A DNA stretch of 64,000 nucleotides from Arthrobacter sp. MYb214 (GCF_002979865.1 NZ_PCPZ01000001.1:248001-312000), one strand, 5' to 3'. Shown: positions 16,203-24,937, numbered from the stretch's first letter. Translations and numbers: made by a program. Notes: generated from the letters alone by a model not told the origin.

Positions 16203-17939
16203 ATGGGCATCCACCAGCTAGCCGCAGCGATCCAGATCCTGCGCGAATCCATCACCGGGTCGCTCCCGCGCGGAGCGATCCAAGTGCTCCTTGAGCTGAT
16301 GGCTTCCTGCTGCGCGCTGCTGGCCAAGCTCTCCTGCACCCTGCGCGAGTCCGATGACCCGCGGGTGGCGGCGGGGCATGCACGGCTGATTGAAACGCTC
16401 TACCGCTACACCCTGCGGGAGCAATTGCACTGCGCTATCCATCTCGAATCAACCGGCGCCCACCTGCTGGAAGACGATGAGCTGGCGGCCGTTTCCGCAT
16501 CGCGGACCAGTTACGACCGCCCCGCCCGCCAGCATTCAGGCCGCGCCCACTACCAGAACACCGGCGACTTCCTGGCCAGCTGGCTGGGGATCAACGCCCA
16601 TGAGGGGCAGCACCGGGTGAATGACGCGCACCTGCTCATCGCCCGGCGCCTCATGGATGGCAGCACCGCCGCGCCGCGCTTGTCCCAGCTGGCCAGGCTC
16701 TACGCCGAAGCGCCGGACCTGGACCCGCGGCTGATTGCCCGCACGGCCCGCGCACTGGACAAATTCGAGCCGGCTGACACGAGCTTCCAAGGCCGGCCGC
16801 TGGAATCGTCCGCCCGCGATGAACAGGGCCAGCTGCTCGATCACCAAGCCGCCGTGCTGCTGCAGGAACCTGACCGTGCCACCCGCGAGACCCAGCTCGC
16901 GGCAATGCTTTCCGCTGAGCGCAGGGCCCGCAAGCAAACCAGGAACCCGGCACCCGGCATCTATCCGCGAGGCACCGTGGGCGACTGCGACAAGTACGAG
17001 CTCTACATCGCCGGGACCCAGCGCGAGGAATTCCGCTCCACCCTGGCCCAGGCCGATAACCCGCGTACCAAGGCAGGCAAAGCCGCCCGTGCCGCCAAAT
17101 CCGGTTCAAGCGCTGCCCCTGATGATGGCCAGAACGCCTCAGAGGACCAGCAGGAAGCGGATCCCGGGGCAAATGCCGGGCAATCAGCCACCGACGACCT
17201 GTTCAGCAGCAAGGAACCACCACCGCCATGGGCCCAGGACGGGCACGGGGAGGAAGAATCCTTGTCCGGAGCGCAGCAACAACCTGACAAGCTTGTTGAT
17301 GAGCAGGAAACGCGCGGCGCAGGCGGAGCAGGCGAAGGCCTCCAAGCGTCCCTGCTGCTTGGCGATGGGGAGGTTCCGGTGGCCCAGCGCCGGCTCAACG
17401 CACTATTGGCCGCGCTGAGAGGGCGCACGGCAGGTGCCGCGCCCAATGGAATCATTCCAAGGATCGGCATCCATATCCAGTTGCGCGATCCGCAGGATCT
17501 TGGAGATCCGGCCAAGCTTCGCGCCACCTCCGACCACGGGGTGAAACTCGATTCCGCGGACACCGCACAGCTGATCTGCCAAGGCGAGATCTACCGGGTG
17601 GTCTTCGGACCCGATGGGCAACCGCTGGATGTAGGACGCAAGGAACGCTTCTTCACGGATGCAATGAAGCGCGCAATTTTCGCCCGCGACCGCGGATGCA
17701 TCGTCCCGGGATGCACCGCACCGCCTGAAATGCTCGAATACCATCACGACAACTGGTGGGAACGTGGCGGGTGCACTTCATCGCGCAATGGCAGCTGCCT
17801 GTGCCGGAGGCACCACCATGCCATTCATGCAGGATTGCTGACCCTGGTTACCGTTGGGGGACTGGCTCACATCCTGCTGCCCAAGCACCTGGACCCGATG
17901 CAGGTACCGCGAAGAAACAGTGTTCCGGTGGCCGCCTGA
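16203..17939 (+). CDS. DUF222/13E12-type HNH endonuclease
   Basis: A 578-residue protein with an N-terminal DUF222 (13E12 repeat) helical domain (about 1-270) and a C-terminal HNH nuclease domain (about 480-560). The latter shows the zinc-binding CIVPGC pair, the catalytic-type YHHDNWWERGG, and a second CRRHHHAIH. Between them lies a 130-residue low-complexity linker rich in Ala, Gly, Gln and acidic residues (about 285-410). Such genes occur in many copies in actinobacteria and mycobacteria and are linked to mobile DNA or phage-related functions, but their role is unproven. Start ATG 16203 has no strong Shine-Dalgarno. Confidence 0.85.
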   Translation: MGIHQLAAAIQILRESITGSLPRGAIQVLLELMASCCALLAKLSCTLRESDDPRVAAGHARLIETLYRYTLREQLHCAIHLESTGAHLLEDDELAAVSASRTSYDRPARQHSGRAHYQNTGDFLASWLGINAHEGQHRVNDAHLLIARRLMDGSTAAPRLSQLARLYAEAPDLDPRLIARTARALDKFEPADTSFQGRPLESSARDEQGQLLDHQAAVLLQEPDRATRETQLAAMLSAERRARKQTRNPAPGIYPRGTVGDCDKYELYIAGTQREEFRSTLAQADNPRTKAGKAARAAKSGSSAAPDDGQNASEDQQEADPGANAGQSATDDLFSSKEPPPPWAQDGHGEEESLSGAQQQPDKLVDEQETRGAGGAGEGLQASLLLGDGEVPVAQRRLNALLAALRGRTAGAAPNGIIPRIGIHIQLRDPQDLGDPAKLRATSDHGVKLDSADTAQLICQGEIYRVVFGPDGQPLDVGRKERFFTDAMKRAIFARDRGCIVPGCTAPPEMLEYHHDNWWERGGCTSSRNGSCLCRRHHHAIHAGLLTLVTVGGLAHILLPKHLDPMQVPRRNSVPVAA

Positions 17940-17985
17940 GCACCCGGAGCCGCGAACTGCTGCACCTGCCGGCGTGGCCAAGATG

Positions 17986-18615
17986 CTATGGGCGCGAGAG
18001 CGCAACTTTCAGTCCGAACCCGATCAGCACTGTCCCGGTGATCCGGTCCATCCAGGACACCGACTTCGCTGAGCCCAGCCAGCGGCCAGCGATCCGAACC
18101 CCGTATACCAAGGCCACTGCCCACACCAGGGTCAGTGCAACATGCACCGCCGATAGCCCCATGCCCATGAATAGGGCGTTGGTGCCCGCCGGGGTGAACT
18201 GCGGGATCGCGGCGATATAGAAGACGCCGATCTTCGGGTTCAGCACGTTGGTCACCAGCCCGGTCAGGTAGGTTCGATACCTGCTGTGCGATACCGGGAC
18301 ATGGATCGTGGCCAACTGCTTGCCCCGCAGGCTCCGATGGATCATCTGCCCGCCCAGGAACACCAGATAGGCTGCGCCGGCATAGGCCAGCACCTGGTAG
18401 GCCAGGGATGAGGCGGCCAGAATTGCCGAAGCTCCCGCGGCCGCGGCCACACCCCAAACGAATACTCCCGTGCAGATCCCCAGCGCCGCCAGCAGCGCTT
18501 CACCGCGTCCCCGGGCAATGGCCGATCGCAGGATCAGCGCGGTATCGACACCCGGAATCAACGTCATCAGGGCGGCAACTATACTGAAACCCAGCAAGGC
18601 GGAAGCAACGGTCAT
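17986..18615 (-). CDS. LysE-family amino acid / small-molecule exporter
   Basis: A 209-residue membrane protein of the LysE/RhtB family, with six predicted helices and the N-terminal signature FSIVAALMTLIPGVDTALIL (the family's PGP-like motif is PGVD here). The conserved GISTGVFVWGVAAAAG-type segment appears as CTGVFVWGVAAAAG, and NPKIGVFYIAAIPQF is typical. Members export lysine, threonine, homoserine lactones or other polar metabolites. It is convergent with the HNH gene and divergent from rpsP; no regulator is adjacent. Substrate unknown. Confidence 0.88.
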   Translation of the reverse strand: MTVASALLGFSIVAALMTLIPGVDTALILRSAIARGRGEALLAALGICTGVFVWGVAAAAGASAILAASSLAYQVLAYAGAAYLVFLGGQMIHRSLRGKQLATIHVPVSHSRYRTYLTGLVTNVLNPKIGVFYIAAIPQFTPAGTNALFMGMGLSAVHVALTLVWAVALVYGVRIAGRWLGSAKSVSWMDRITGTVLIGFGLKVALSRP

Positions 18616-18702
18616 GCACTCAATGCTAGAAGCTGCAGCTGGGCGCAGGCCCCAGGGTGAGCAAGCTCATGATCTTCGCCCGACGCGCGGGGCCAATTAG
18701 AG

Positions 18703-18732
18703 TTGGCCACCGCGCACGCTCTCTGGCATAAT
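18703..18732 (+). promoter_or_regulatory. Probable promoter of the rpsP operon
   Basis: TTGGCC (18703-18708) and CATAAT (18727-18732) are separated by 18 bp, about 130 bp upstream of rpsP. The -10 context GGCATAATTG recurs exactly upstream of rplS. Recognised by eye. Confidence 0.55.
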
Positions 18733-18865
18733 TGCAGGGTACTCGATTCGCAGTGGCCCCTCTCTCCGCTATGAGTCCTGTCCTTTTAGAATCCGACCAG
18801 TAAGGCCTGCCCCACAGGTGCTAAAAATTGGATTCGACCATGTTGAGAAACAGGAGACCACAAAA

Positions 18866-19276
18866 GTGGCCGTAAAGATTCGTCTGAAGCGCTTCGGTAA
18901 GATGCGCGCACCTTTCTACCGCGTTGTCGTCATGGACTCGCGCGCTAAGCGCGATGGCCGTGCCATCGAGGAGATCGGCAAGTACCACCCAACCGAGAAC
19001 CCATCGGTTATCGAGATCGATTCGGATCGTGCACAGTACTGGCTGTCCGTTGGCGCTCAGCCAACCGAGCAGGTACACGCACTGCTGAAGATCACCGGTG
19101 ACTGGCAGAAGTTCAAGGGCATCGATGGCCAGGAAGGCACCTACAAGGTTGCCGAGCCTAAGCCAGCATTCGTTGCTCCTGACAAGGGTTCGGTGATCCT
19201 CCCAGAGGCAATCACCAAGAAGGCTGAAAAGCCAGCTGCTGAAGAGGCAGAGGCCGAAGCTACCGAGGCTGAGTAA
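18866..19276 (+). CDS. rpsP: 30S ribosomal protein bS16
   Basis: A 136-residue bS16 protein: the N-terminal [20 protein letters not shown] and [12 protein letters not shown] are diagnostic. It is a core component of the small subunit body. Beyond about residue 95 it carries an acidic Ala/Glu/Lys-rich tail ([13 protein letters not shown]), usual in actinobacterial bS16. I chose the GTG at 18866 because CAGGAGA precedes it and the encoded N-terminus matches the family; the upstream in-frame codon at 18818 would add 16 residues. It starts the conserved rpsP-KH-rimM-trmD-rplS series. Confidence 0.97.
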   Translation: MAVKIRLKRFGKMRAPFYRVVVMDSRAKRDGRAIEEIGKYHPTENPSVIEIDSDRAQYWLSVGAQPTEQVHALLKITGDWQKFKGIDGQEGTYKVAEPKPAFVAPDKGSVILPEAITKKAEKPAAEEAEAEATEAE

Positions 19277-19278
19277 CA

Positions 19279-19521
19279 GTGCTCGTTGACGCGCTAGACC
19301 ACCTGGTACGCGGGGTTGTCGAGGAACCGGAAGACGTCAAGGTCGCCTTGAAGTCCACCCGCCGCGGCGACCTGCTCGAAGTACGTGTGAACCCTGAGGA
19401 TCTCGGTCGTGTGATCGGACGCCAGGGACGCACCGCACGAGCACTGCGCACCGTAATGGCAGCGTTGGCCAAGGAGCCGGTACGTGTCGATGTAATCGAC
19501 ACCGACCGTCGCCGAGGCTAA
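19279..19521 (+). CDS. KH-domain RNA-binding protein (KhpA-type)
   Basis: An 80-residue protein made almost entirely of one KH domain, with the GxxG-type RNA-binding loop in LGRVIGRQGRTARALR. It begins with GTG two bases after the rpsP stop, so the two are translated together. This small protein (KhpA/YlqC, also called UPF0109) partners with KhpB/Jag in Gram-positive bacteria to bind many RNAs and affects cell division and translation. The rpsP-khpA order is universal in actinobacteria. A strong hairpin follows the gene. Confidence 0.94.
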   Translation: MLVDALDHLVRGVVEEPEDVKVALKSTRRGDLLEVRVNPEDLGRVIGRQGRTARALRTVMAALAKEPVRVDVIDTDRRRG

Positions 19522-19557
19522 GCAACTTAGAGGTCTGGCTTTTAAGTTGGCTTCGAA

Positions 19558-19602
19558 ACGAAAGGAGTTTCCGTCCTAACTAGTGACGGAAACTCCTTTC
19601 GT
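19558..19602 (+). terminator. Strong hairpin between khpA and rimM
   Basis: An 18-bp perfect stem (ACGAAAGGAGTTTCCGTC and its complement) with a 9-nt loop, followed by GTTT. It lies inside the otherwise continuous ribosomal series, so it either terminates or attenuates transcription before rimM, or stabilises the upstream mRNA. Confidence 0.7.
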
Positions 19603-19675
19603 GTTTACCCCTAGAATTTCCATTCCAGTCTCCCGGCACACGCCACGGAACACAGTGCAGAAAGAGCAGCAGACT

Positions 19676-20218
19676 ATGCGATTGCAGGTTGCCCGCATCG
19701 GCAAGCCCCACGGCATCCGTGGCGAAGTCACCGCCCAGGTCATGACCGACACCCCGGAAGAGCGCTTCACCGCTGGCGAAGAACTCATCGTCGTCGACGG
19801 CCCTGTCAAGACGCTGACCATCGCCAATGCGCGCTGGAACAAGACCATCCTGCTGCTCTCCTTCAAGGAAATCGCCGACCGCAACCAGGCTGAAACCCTG
19901 CGCGGCGCGCGCCTTGAGATTGAAGTTTCCGACGAGCCGGAAGACGACTCGGACGAATGGTACGAGCATGAACTGCTGGACCTGAAGGTCATGCTCGATG
20001 GCGAGCAGGTCGGTACCATCACCGCACTGCGCACCAATCCCGCCCAGGACCTGTTGGTCTTCGAAGACGCTGACGGCCAGGAGATCTACCTCCCGTTCGT
20101 CGACGAATTCGTCCCGGAGATCGATCCGGAAGCCGGCATCGTGGTCATCACCCCGCCGGCAGGCCTGCTGACCTTGAACAGCGATGAAGACTGCAGCGAC
20201 GAAGAGGGACAAGAGTAA
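19676..20218 (+). CDS. rimM: Ribosome maturation factor RimM
   Basis: A 180-residue protein with the two RimM parts: the N-terminal beta-barrel (QVARIGKPHGIRGEV, about 1-90) and the PRC-barrel (about 100-175, with WYEHELLDLKV and LPFVDEFVPEID). RimM binds bS-type protein uS19 and helps mature the 30S head. The start at ATG 19676 gives the canonical N-terminus and lies behind an AGAAAGAG stretch; an upstream in-frame start at 19583 would run through the terminator hairpin. It is 3 bp upstream of trmD. Confidence 0.96.
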   Translation: MRLQVARIGKPHGIRGEVTAQVMTDTPEERFTAGEELIVVDGPVKTLTIANARWNKTILLLSFKEIADRNQAETLRGARLEIEVSDEPEDDSDEWYEHELLDLKVMLDGEQVGTITALRTNPAQDLLVFEDADGQEIYLPFVDEFVPEIDPEAGIVVITPPAGLLTLNSDEDCSDEEGQE

Positions 20219-20221
20219 GCC

Positions 20222-21046
20222 ATGCGTCTTGACGTCATCTCGATTTTCCCTGAGTACCTCCAGCCACTCTCGCTTTCGCTGATCGGCCGCGCCGCCGAAG
20301 ACGGCATCCTGGATCTGAACGTCACCAACCTGCGCGACTTCACTGCCGACAAGCACCGCAAGGTCGACGACACCCCGTACGGTGGCGGCGCCGGCATGGT
20401 GATGATGCCGGAACCATGGGGACAGGCACTGGACGCGGTGCGCCCAGCCGATGCTGGCGGCCCCAAGCCAACCCTGATTGTCCCTTCGCCTGCAGGCGCC
20501 GTCTTCAACCAGCAGATGGCTTACGACCTTGCCGAGGAAGAGCATCTGGTCTTCGCCTGCGGCCGCTACGAAGGCATCGATGAGCGCGTCATCGAATACG
20601 CGCACGAGAACTTCAACGTCATCCCCGTATCCATCGGCGATTACGTGCTCAACGGGGGAGAAGTGGCCGTGATGGTGATGGTGGAAGCCATCGCCCGGCT
20701 GATCCCAGGAGTCATCGGCAACCCGGAATCGCTGGTAGAAGAATCCCACTCGGATGTTCTGCTGGAATACCCGGTGTACACCAAGCCGGCCTCCTGGCGC
20801 GGCCGCGATGTCCCCGAGGTGCTGCTCGGTGGCAACCACCAGCGGGTGGGACGGTTCCGCCGCGACGAGCAGATCAAGCGCACCGCAGCGCGTCGCCCCG
20901 ACCTGATCACGCAGCTGGATGCTGAGAGCCTGAACCGCAGGGACCGCGATGCCCTGTGGCACAGCGGATTCGCGCTCGTTGACGGTGCCATAACCCCCAA
21001 GTCCGAATTGGACTGGGCTACCGGCGCTGGCACCGAGAGCGACTAA
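20222..21046 (+). CDS. trmD: tRNA (guanine-37-N1)-methyltransferase
   Basis: A 274-residue SPOUT-class enzyme with the TrmD signatures: [40 protein letters not shown], the knot loop [13 protein letters not shown] and the C-terminal helical domain. It uses SAM to methylate G37 of tRNAs reading CNN codons and prevents +1 frameshifting. It follows rimM by 3 bp, in the arrangement found in nearly all bacteria, and precedes rplS, from which it is separated by a 250-bp leader. Confidence 0.97.
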   Translation: MRLDVISIFPEYLQPLSLSLIGRAAEDGILDLNVTNLRDFTADKHRKVDDTPYGGGAGMVMMPEPWGQALDAVRPADAGGPKPTLIVPSPAGAVFNQQMAYDLAEEEHLVFACGRYEGIDERVIEYAHENFNVIPVSIGDYVLNGGEVAVMVMVEAIARLIPGVIGNPESLVEESHSDVLLEYPVYTKPASWRGRDVPEVLLGGNHQRVGRFRRDEQIKRTAARRPDLITQLDAESLNRRDRDALWHSGFALVDGAITPKSELDWATGAGTESD

Positions 21047-21105
21047 GAGGCCAAAATCACTCGAAAGCCATTTCGGGCAAACTCGCATCGGCTTCGCTGA
21101 TACGG

Positions 21106-21296
21106 CATAATTGTTTCTTGGTGTGTTTTTGTTCGACTCCTGCCGCAGGGGGAAGTTCGAGCCACAGAAGACCGCCGCACCGTTTGCTAGAGGCAATCGG
21201 TGGTACAACGTTCCGGGGATTTCACTGGTTTCGACCGGTGTCGGGCCCCGCTACGAGGATTCGGTGACCTGCGGCATTGATCCTAGGAGATGCACT
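21106..21296 (+). promoter_or_regulatory. rplS promoter and structured leader (possible L19 autoregulatory leader)
   Basis: CATAAT at 21106-21111 sits in the same GGCATAATTG context as the rpsP promoter, so rplS probably has its own start. The leader that follows can fold a 7-bp stem capped by a TTCG tetraloop (21233-21250) and an AGGAT/ATCCT pairing whose 3' arm adjoins the Shine-Dalgarno TAGGAGA. This could allow feedback by the ribosomal protein, but the claim rests on hand folding. Confidence 0.4.
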
Positions 21297-21656
21297 ATGC
21301 ATATTCTTGACTCTGTTAACGCAGCCTCGCTGCGCTCCGACGTTCCAGCCTTCGGCCCAGGCGACACCCTGAAGGTTCACGTCAACATCATCGAAGGCAA
21401 GAACTCCCGTGTTCAGGTCTTCCAGGGCTACGTCCTTGGTCGCCAGGGCCAGGGTGTTGGCGAGACCTTCACCGTTCGCAAGGTTTCCTTCGGCACCGGT
21501 GTTGAGCGTACCTTCCCAGTTCACTCCCCAATCATCGACAAGATTGAGGTTGTGACCAAGGGTGACGTTCGTCGTGCAAAGCTGTACTACATGCGCGATC
21601 GTCACGGCAAGGCTGCTCGCATCCGCGAGAAGCGCGACTTCAGCGCAAAGAAGTAA
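21297..21656 (+). CDS. rplS: 50S ribosomal protein bL19
   Basis: A 119-residue bL19 protein: [52 protein letters not shown] and the basic C-terminal [18 protein letters not shown] are diagnostic. It forms an intersubunit bridge on the 50S. The ATG at 21297 follows TAGGAGATGCACT. Codon use is biased toward few codons, as expected for a highly expressed gene. It ends 13 bp before the signal peptidase gene. Confidence 0.97.
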   Translation: MHILDSVNAASLRSDVPAFGPGDTLKVHVNIIEGKNSRVQVFQGYVLGRQGQGVGETFTVRKVSFGTGVERTFPVHSPIIDKIEVVTKGDVRRAKLYYMRDRHGKAARIREKRDFSAKK

Positions 21657-21669
21657 TCTGCGTTCTTCA

Positions 21670-22317
21670 ATGAACCGGATTGCACGCACTGAGCGGGCAA
21701 CAATGAAGCGCCGGGCCTTTTCATGGGTCTGGCGCTTCGCTGTACTCGCCATCACTCTTGGTCTGCTGGCCACCATCGTCATTCGCGCCACCCTGATCGA
21801 CGTCTTCCATATCGAGTCCAACTCCATGGAATCCACGCTCAACCCTGGCCAGAGCATCGCCGTAGACCGCCGCGCTTACTCGGATGCCGAACCGCAACGC
21901 GGAGACATCATCGTCTTCGATGGCCGCGGCTCGTTCCTGCCCTACGCCAAGGCCAGCTTCGCTGATGATCTGCTGGGGGCGTTCAGCCTCACCGGCAGCA
22001 GCAATAAGTACGTCAAGCGCGTCATTGGCGTTGGGGGAGACACCGTGGAATGCTGCAGCGCTGATGGGCGACTGCTCGTCAACGGCGAGCCTGCAGACGA
22101 GCAGTACATCTTCGCCGGGGATGCTCCGAGCGACCAGAAATTTTCCGTAGAAGTGCCAGTTGGCCGCTTGTGGGTCATGGGCGATCACCGCTCCACTTCC
22201 AAGGATTCGCGGGCATTGCTGGGCGCAAGCGGCGGCGGAATGATCAGCGTCGAGCGCGTCACGGGCAAAGCGACCGAGGTGATTTGGCCGCTCGATCAGC
22301 ATTCAGTAATCAGATGA
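21670..22317 (+). CDS. lepB: Signal peptidase I (first copy)
   Basis: A 215-residue type I signal peptidase. One N-terminal membrane helix (about 20-40) precedes the catalytic serine in ESNSMESTL and the general-base lysine in YVKRVIGVGGD; the box GRLWVMGDHRSTSKDSR is also present. It cleaves signal peptides on the outer face of the membrane. It lies 13 bp after rplS, the usual place for lepB in these bacteria. A second copy occurs at 25809-26534. The start may be ATG 21670 or ATG 21703; neither has a clear Shine-Dalgarno. Confidence 0.92.
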   Translation: MNRIARTERATMKRRAFSWVWRFAVLAITLGLLATIVIRATLIDVFHIESNSMESTLNPGQSIAVDRRAYSDAEPQRGDIIVFDGRGSFLPYAKASFADDLLGAFSLTGSSNKYVKRVIGVGGDTVECCSADGRLLVNGEPADEQYIFAGDAPSDQKFSVEVPVGRLWVMGDHRSTSKDSRALLGASGGGMISVERVTGKATEVIWPLDQHSVIR

Positions 22318-22342
22318 CACGCCGTAGCAACCGGCGATTTTG

Positions 22343-22380
22343 ATAGCGCCAGATGGGTAGAACTACCCATCTGGCGCTAT
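22343..22380 (+). terminator. Rho-independent terminator after rplS-lepB
   Basis: A perfect 18-bp stem (ATAGCGCCAGATGGGTAG and its complement) with AA between the arms, followed by TTTTTCT. Confidence 0.9.
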
Positions 22381-22384
22381 TTTT

Positions 22385-22741
22385 CTAGGTTAATGGAATT
22401 AATTCGGATGGATTTCCATCCCACCCGATTTGCTGTGCAATTGGTGTGTAAATTTCGCGACAACACTCAGGATTCACCAAGCTGACTAGGGATTAGAAAG
22501 AGAAGTCCAATCTTAAACCAATACTACTGGCACGTAAGTTGCAACCAAGCTAGATGAGGGTAGAGCTATTTGACTAGGTGAAACGGGTTCTGGAATTTAT
22601 ATTTTTGTTGGATTCGATGGTTGAAAAGCTGTGTCCGAACCAAGTATTGTTTCATTTTGGTAACAACACCTGTGCTTACGCGCGCGCCCTTAGGTAAGGG
22701 GACGCGCGGGCACTCGCACCATAAATCTGGGAGAAGCATTA
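22385..22741 (+). other. AT-rich leader and promoter region of the secreted protease
   Basis: About 360 bp without a gene and visibly richer in A/T than the flanks. A good promoter pair (TTGAAA at 22621-22626, 18 bp, TATTGT at 22645-22650) predicts a leader of about 85 nt. I see no gene on either strand upstream of that promoter. Confidence 0.5.
22681..22708 (+). promoter_or_regulatory. GC-rich hairpin in the 5' leader of the protease mRNA
   Basis: CGCGCG-CCCTTA, a GG loop, TAAGGG, a GA bulge and CGCGCG form a 12-bp stem about 33 bases before the protease ATG. It is strongly GC-rich within an AT-rich leader, so it could control mRNA stability or access to the Shine-Dalgarno. Confidence 0.4.
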
Positions 22742-24904
22742 ATGCCACATCCAAAAAAGAAGACTGCGCAACGCGGCATCGTTGCAGCAGCCGCGACCGC
22801 CTTGGTGGTCGGCTCTAGCTTCATGCCTGCCGCAGCGGCGCCAACGGCCTCCGAATCGCCGTCTGCGTCCGCTACGGCAAGCGAGAAGCCTTTGGCCAGC
22901 GAAACCGCTCTGGACACCGAGGGGCTCGGCAAGGCTATTGAGAAGGACCTCAATAAGTCCGTTGAAGAGTACGTCAAGGACGGGGAGACCAGCGACGCTG
23001 CTTCCAAGGTCCGCGACGAACTGAATGCTAAAGGCATTGACGCCACTGCCTCGGTGAAGGACGGCAAAGCCGAGATCACCGTAAGCAAGAAGGACGCTGC
23101 CAAGGCCAAGGAAATCGTCAAGGCCAGTGCAGCTCCGGCTCCTATCGTGGTGACCGAAGTCGACTCGCAGGTCAAGACCGTAGACAAGGTCTACACCGAG
23201 CTCTTGGCCAACATCGAGCCGAAGGAACTGAAGCGCATCACCGCTATCCTTCAGACCAACGATGGCTTGAAGATCTATGCAAAGGGCTTCGACGAGAAGG
23301 AAGCTGCGGACGACCTGAAGTCCAAGTCCGCTGGCTCCCTGCCTGAGAAGCTGACCGTTGAGCAGTTCGTCAGCGAAGCTACGCACGTTGACGGTGTAGA
23401 AAGCTCGGGTGTTGCCAAGACCACCGCCGCAGAGGATATTTACGGCGCCTTGGGTTACGCAATGGACAAGTCCGGCGCACCTACTAGTAAGTCGACCGTC
23501 TGCTCGCTCGGATTCACCGCGTGGACCGCAGAGGGCGAAGATGCCATCATCTCGGCTGGGCACTGCTCGGAAGATGGCGCCACCAGGATTTTGGGCCTTG
23601 CCGAACAGTCGGTTCCAGGCCAATCGCCAATTCTGGGTGCCGAGCTGGGTACTTTTGGATTCAACCAGTTCGGTGGTCCGGGTAATTCGGGCCTATCCGC
23701 CGAAGAGCTGGACTCCATGACCGAGGAAGAGTTCAATAACCTGGAACCAGGCACGGACATCTCGGTGATCGATAACATCAATCCTGCGCTGAACTTGCAC
23801 GCTGCTGTGTCCGAATGGGCTGACGGCAAGGAACCTCGCGACGAAGTTATCAACGTGACTGGCACGACCAAGGCTCTCGTCGGGTCGGAAGCTTGCTCTT
23901 CGGGTCGTACGACCGGTTGGAGCTGCTCCCCGATTATCGGTGAAGGCGTCTTCTTCGTTGGTGGCTCGGATAAGACCTACCGTTCAGTTGCTGGCTATGT
24001 CGCTGAAAATCCTGGCCAGAGCGTGCTTGACCAGGGTGACTCCGGTGGCCCAATGCTCGTAGGCAGCAAGGCGGCAGGCATCAACTCGGCCAACGCCGCA
24101 GGTGAAGACCTGAAGGAAAACACCGCTGATGACATCGCCATGTACACCTCGCTCGATGATGTCTTCGACAAGGGCTACATTGATGGCTACACGCTGAAAT
24201 TCCATATCAATACCCCTGCCATCACGGTGGAAAACGGTACTGAAGTTGAACCTGGTGAAGCAATCACCGGTACCCTTGCCAATGCTCCGGCTGGCACCAT
24301 CATCCGTGTGGTCGTTGACGGCAAGCTCTACAAGAAGGTGGAGCTGGACGCTGAAGGAAACTTCTCATTCCCTGCCCCGGAAGAAGCAGGAAAGTTTGCG
24401 TTCAGCGTTGTGGCCAAGAACGGCTTCAACACCTCTGAGCGGGTCAACGCCGACGTCGTGATCGTTGCTGCGCCGACTCCGACGCCGACTCCAACCGAGC
24501 AACCGACTGAGGAGCCTACCGAGGAACCGACTGAGGAGCCTACCGAGGAACCGACTGAGGAGCCTACCGAGGAACCGACTGAGGAGCCTACTGAGGAACC
24601 TACTGAGGAACCAACTACGGAGCCTTCCGAGAGCACCTCGCCATCGCCTTCCGAAGAAGAAAGCGACAAGCCATCGGAGAGCACCTCTCCTTCCGCTTCG
24701 GAGGACGATAAGTCGGAAGCTCCGAAGGACCAGAAGGACGACGAGCCAAGCAAGTCTGCAACTCCAAAGGAAACTCCTAAGAAGGACGATCCTTTGGCGG
24801 ATACCGGTTCGAACAGCGTTCCGCTGATCGCCGCCGGTGGCGCAATGGCCCTGGCCGGTGCGGCATTCCTGCTGTTCCGCCGCAACGCACGTCGCCACGG
24901 CTAA
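22742..24904 (+). CDS. Cell-wall-anchored S1-family serine protease with propeptide
   Basis: A 720-residue secreted protein. Residues 1-33 form a signal peptide; about 55-240 look like a propeptide region with alpha/beta repeats; 250-480 form a chymotrypsin-like domain with His274 (ISAGHC), a probable Asp339 (GTDISVID) and Ser434 (QGDSGGP), plus paired cysteines at 254/275 and 385/395. A beta-sandwich-like part (about 490-577) precedes a stalk of nine TEEP repeats and an acidic Ser/Pro stretch. The C-terminus is a sorting signal: LADTG (685-689), a hydrophobic helix and RRNARRHG. LAXTG motifs are substrates of class E sortases. It should be exported, self-processed and anchored to peptidoglycan. 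GGGAGAAG precedes the ATG. Confidence 0.88.
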   Translation: MPHPKKKTAQRGIVAAAATALVVGSSFMPAAAAPTASESPSASATASEKPLASETALDTEGLGKAIEKDLNKSVEEYVKDGETSDAASKVRDELNAKGIDATASVKDGKAEITVSKKDAAKAKEIVKASAAPAPIVVTEVDSQVKTVDKVYTELLANIEPKELKRITAILQTNDGLKIYAKGFDEKEAADDLKSKSAGSLPEKLTVEQFVSEATHVDGVESSGVAKTTAAEDIYGALGYAMDKSGAPTSKSTVCSLGFTAWTAEGEDAIISAGHCSEDGATRILGLAEQSVPGQSPILGAELGTFGFNQFGGPGNSGLSAEELDSMTEEEFNNLEPGTDISVIDNINPALNLHAAVSEWADGKEPRDEVINVTGTTKALVGSEACSSGRTTGWSCSPIIGEGVFFVGGSDKTYRSVAGYVAENPGQSVLDQGDSGGPMLVGSKAAGINSANAAGEDLKENTADDIAMYTSLDDVFDKGYIDGYTLKFHINTPAITVENGTEVEPGEAITGTLANAPAGTIIRVVVDGKLYKKVELDAEGNFSFPAPEEAGKFAFSVVAKNGFNTSERVNADVVIVAAPTPTPTPTEQPTEEPTEEPTEEPTEEPTEEPTEEPTEEPTEEPTEEPTTEPSESTSPSPSEEESDKPSESTSPSASEDDKSEAPKDQKDDEPSKSATPKETPKKDDPLADTGSNSVPLIAAGGAMALAGAAFLLFRRNARRHG
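24506..24613 (+). repeat. Nine tandem Thr-Glu-Glu-Pro codon repeats
   Basis: Nine 12-bp units encode TEEP, with a 24-bp higher-order period because GAGCCTACC and GAACCGACT alternate. The resulting stiff acidic stalk would carry the protease away from the cell wall. Such repeats are prone to change in copy number. Confidence 0.85.
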
Positions 24905-24937
24905 GGGATTCTGTTCCGGCGGGACTGGGTCCTGCTG

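Noticed and set aside
19580-21208. A 542-residue minus-strand frame across rimM and trmD
   Set aside because: It is antisense to two well-identified genes and shows no domain.
24506-24613. Regular repeats that could suggest a CRISPR array
   Set aside because: The repeats are in-frame TEEP codons within the protease gene, without spacers.
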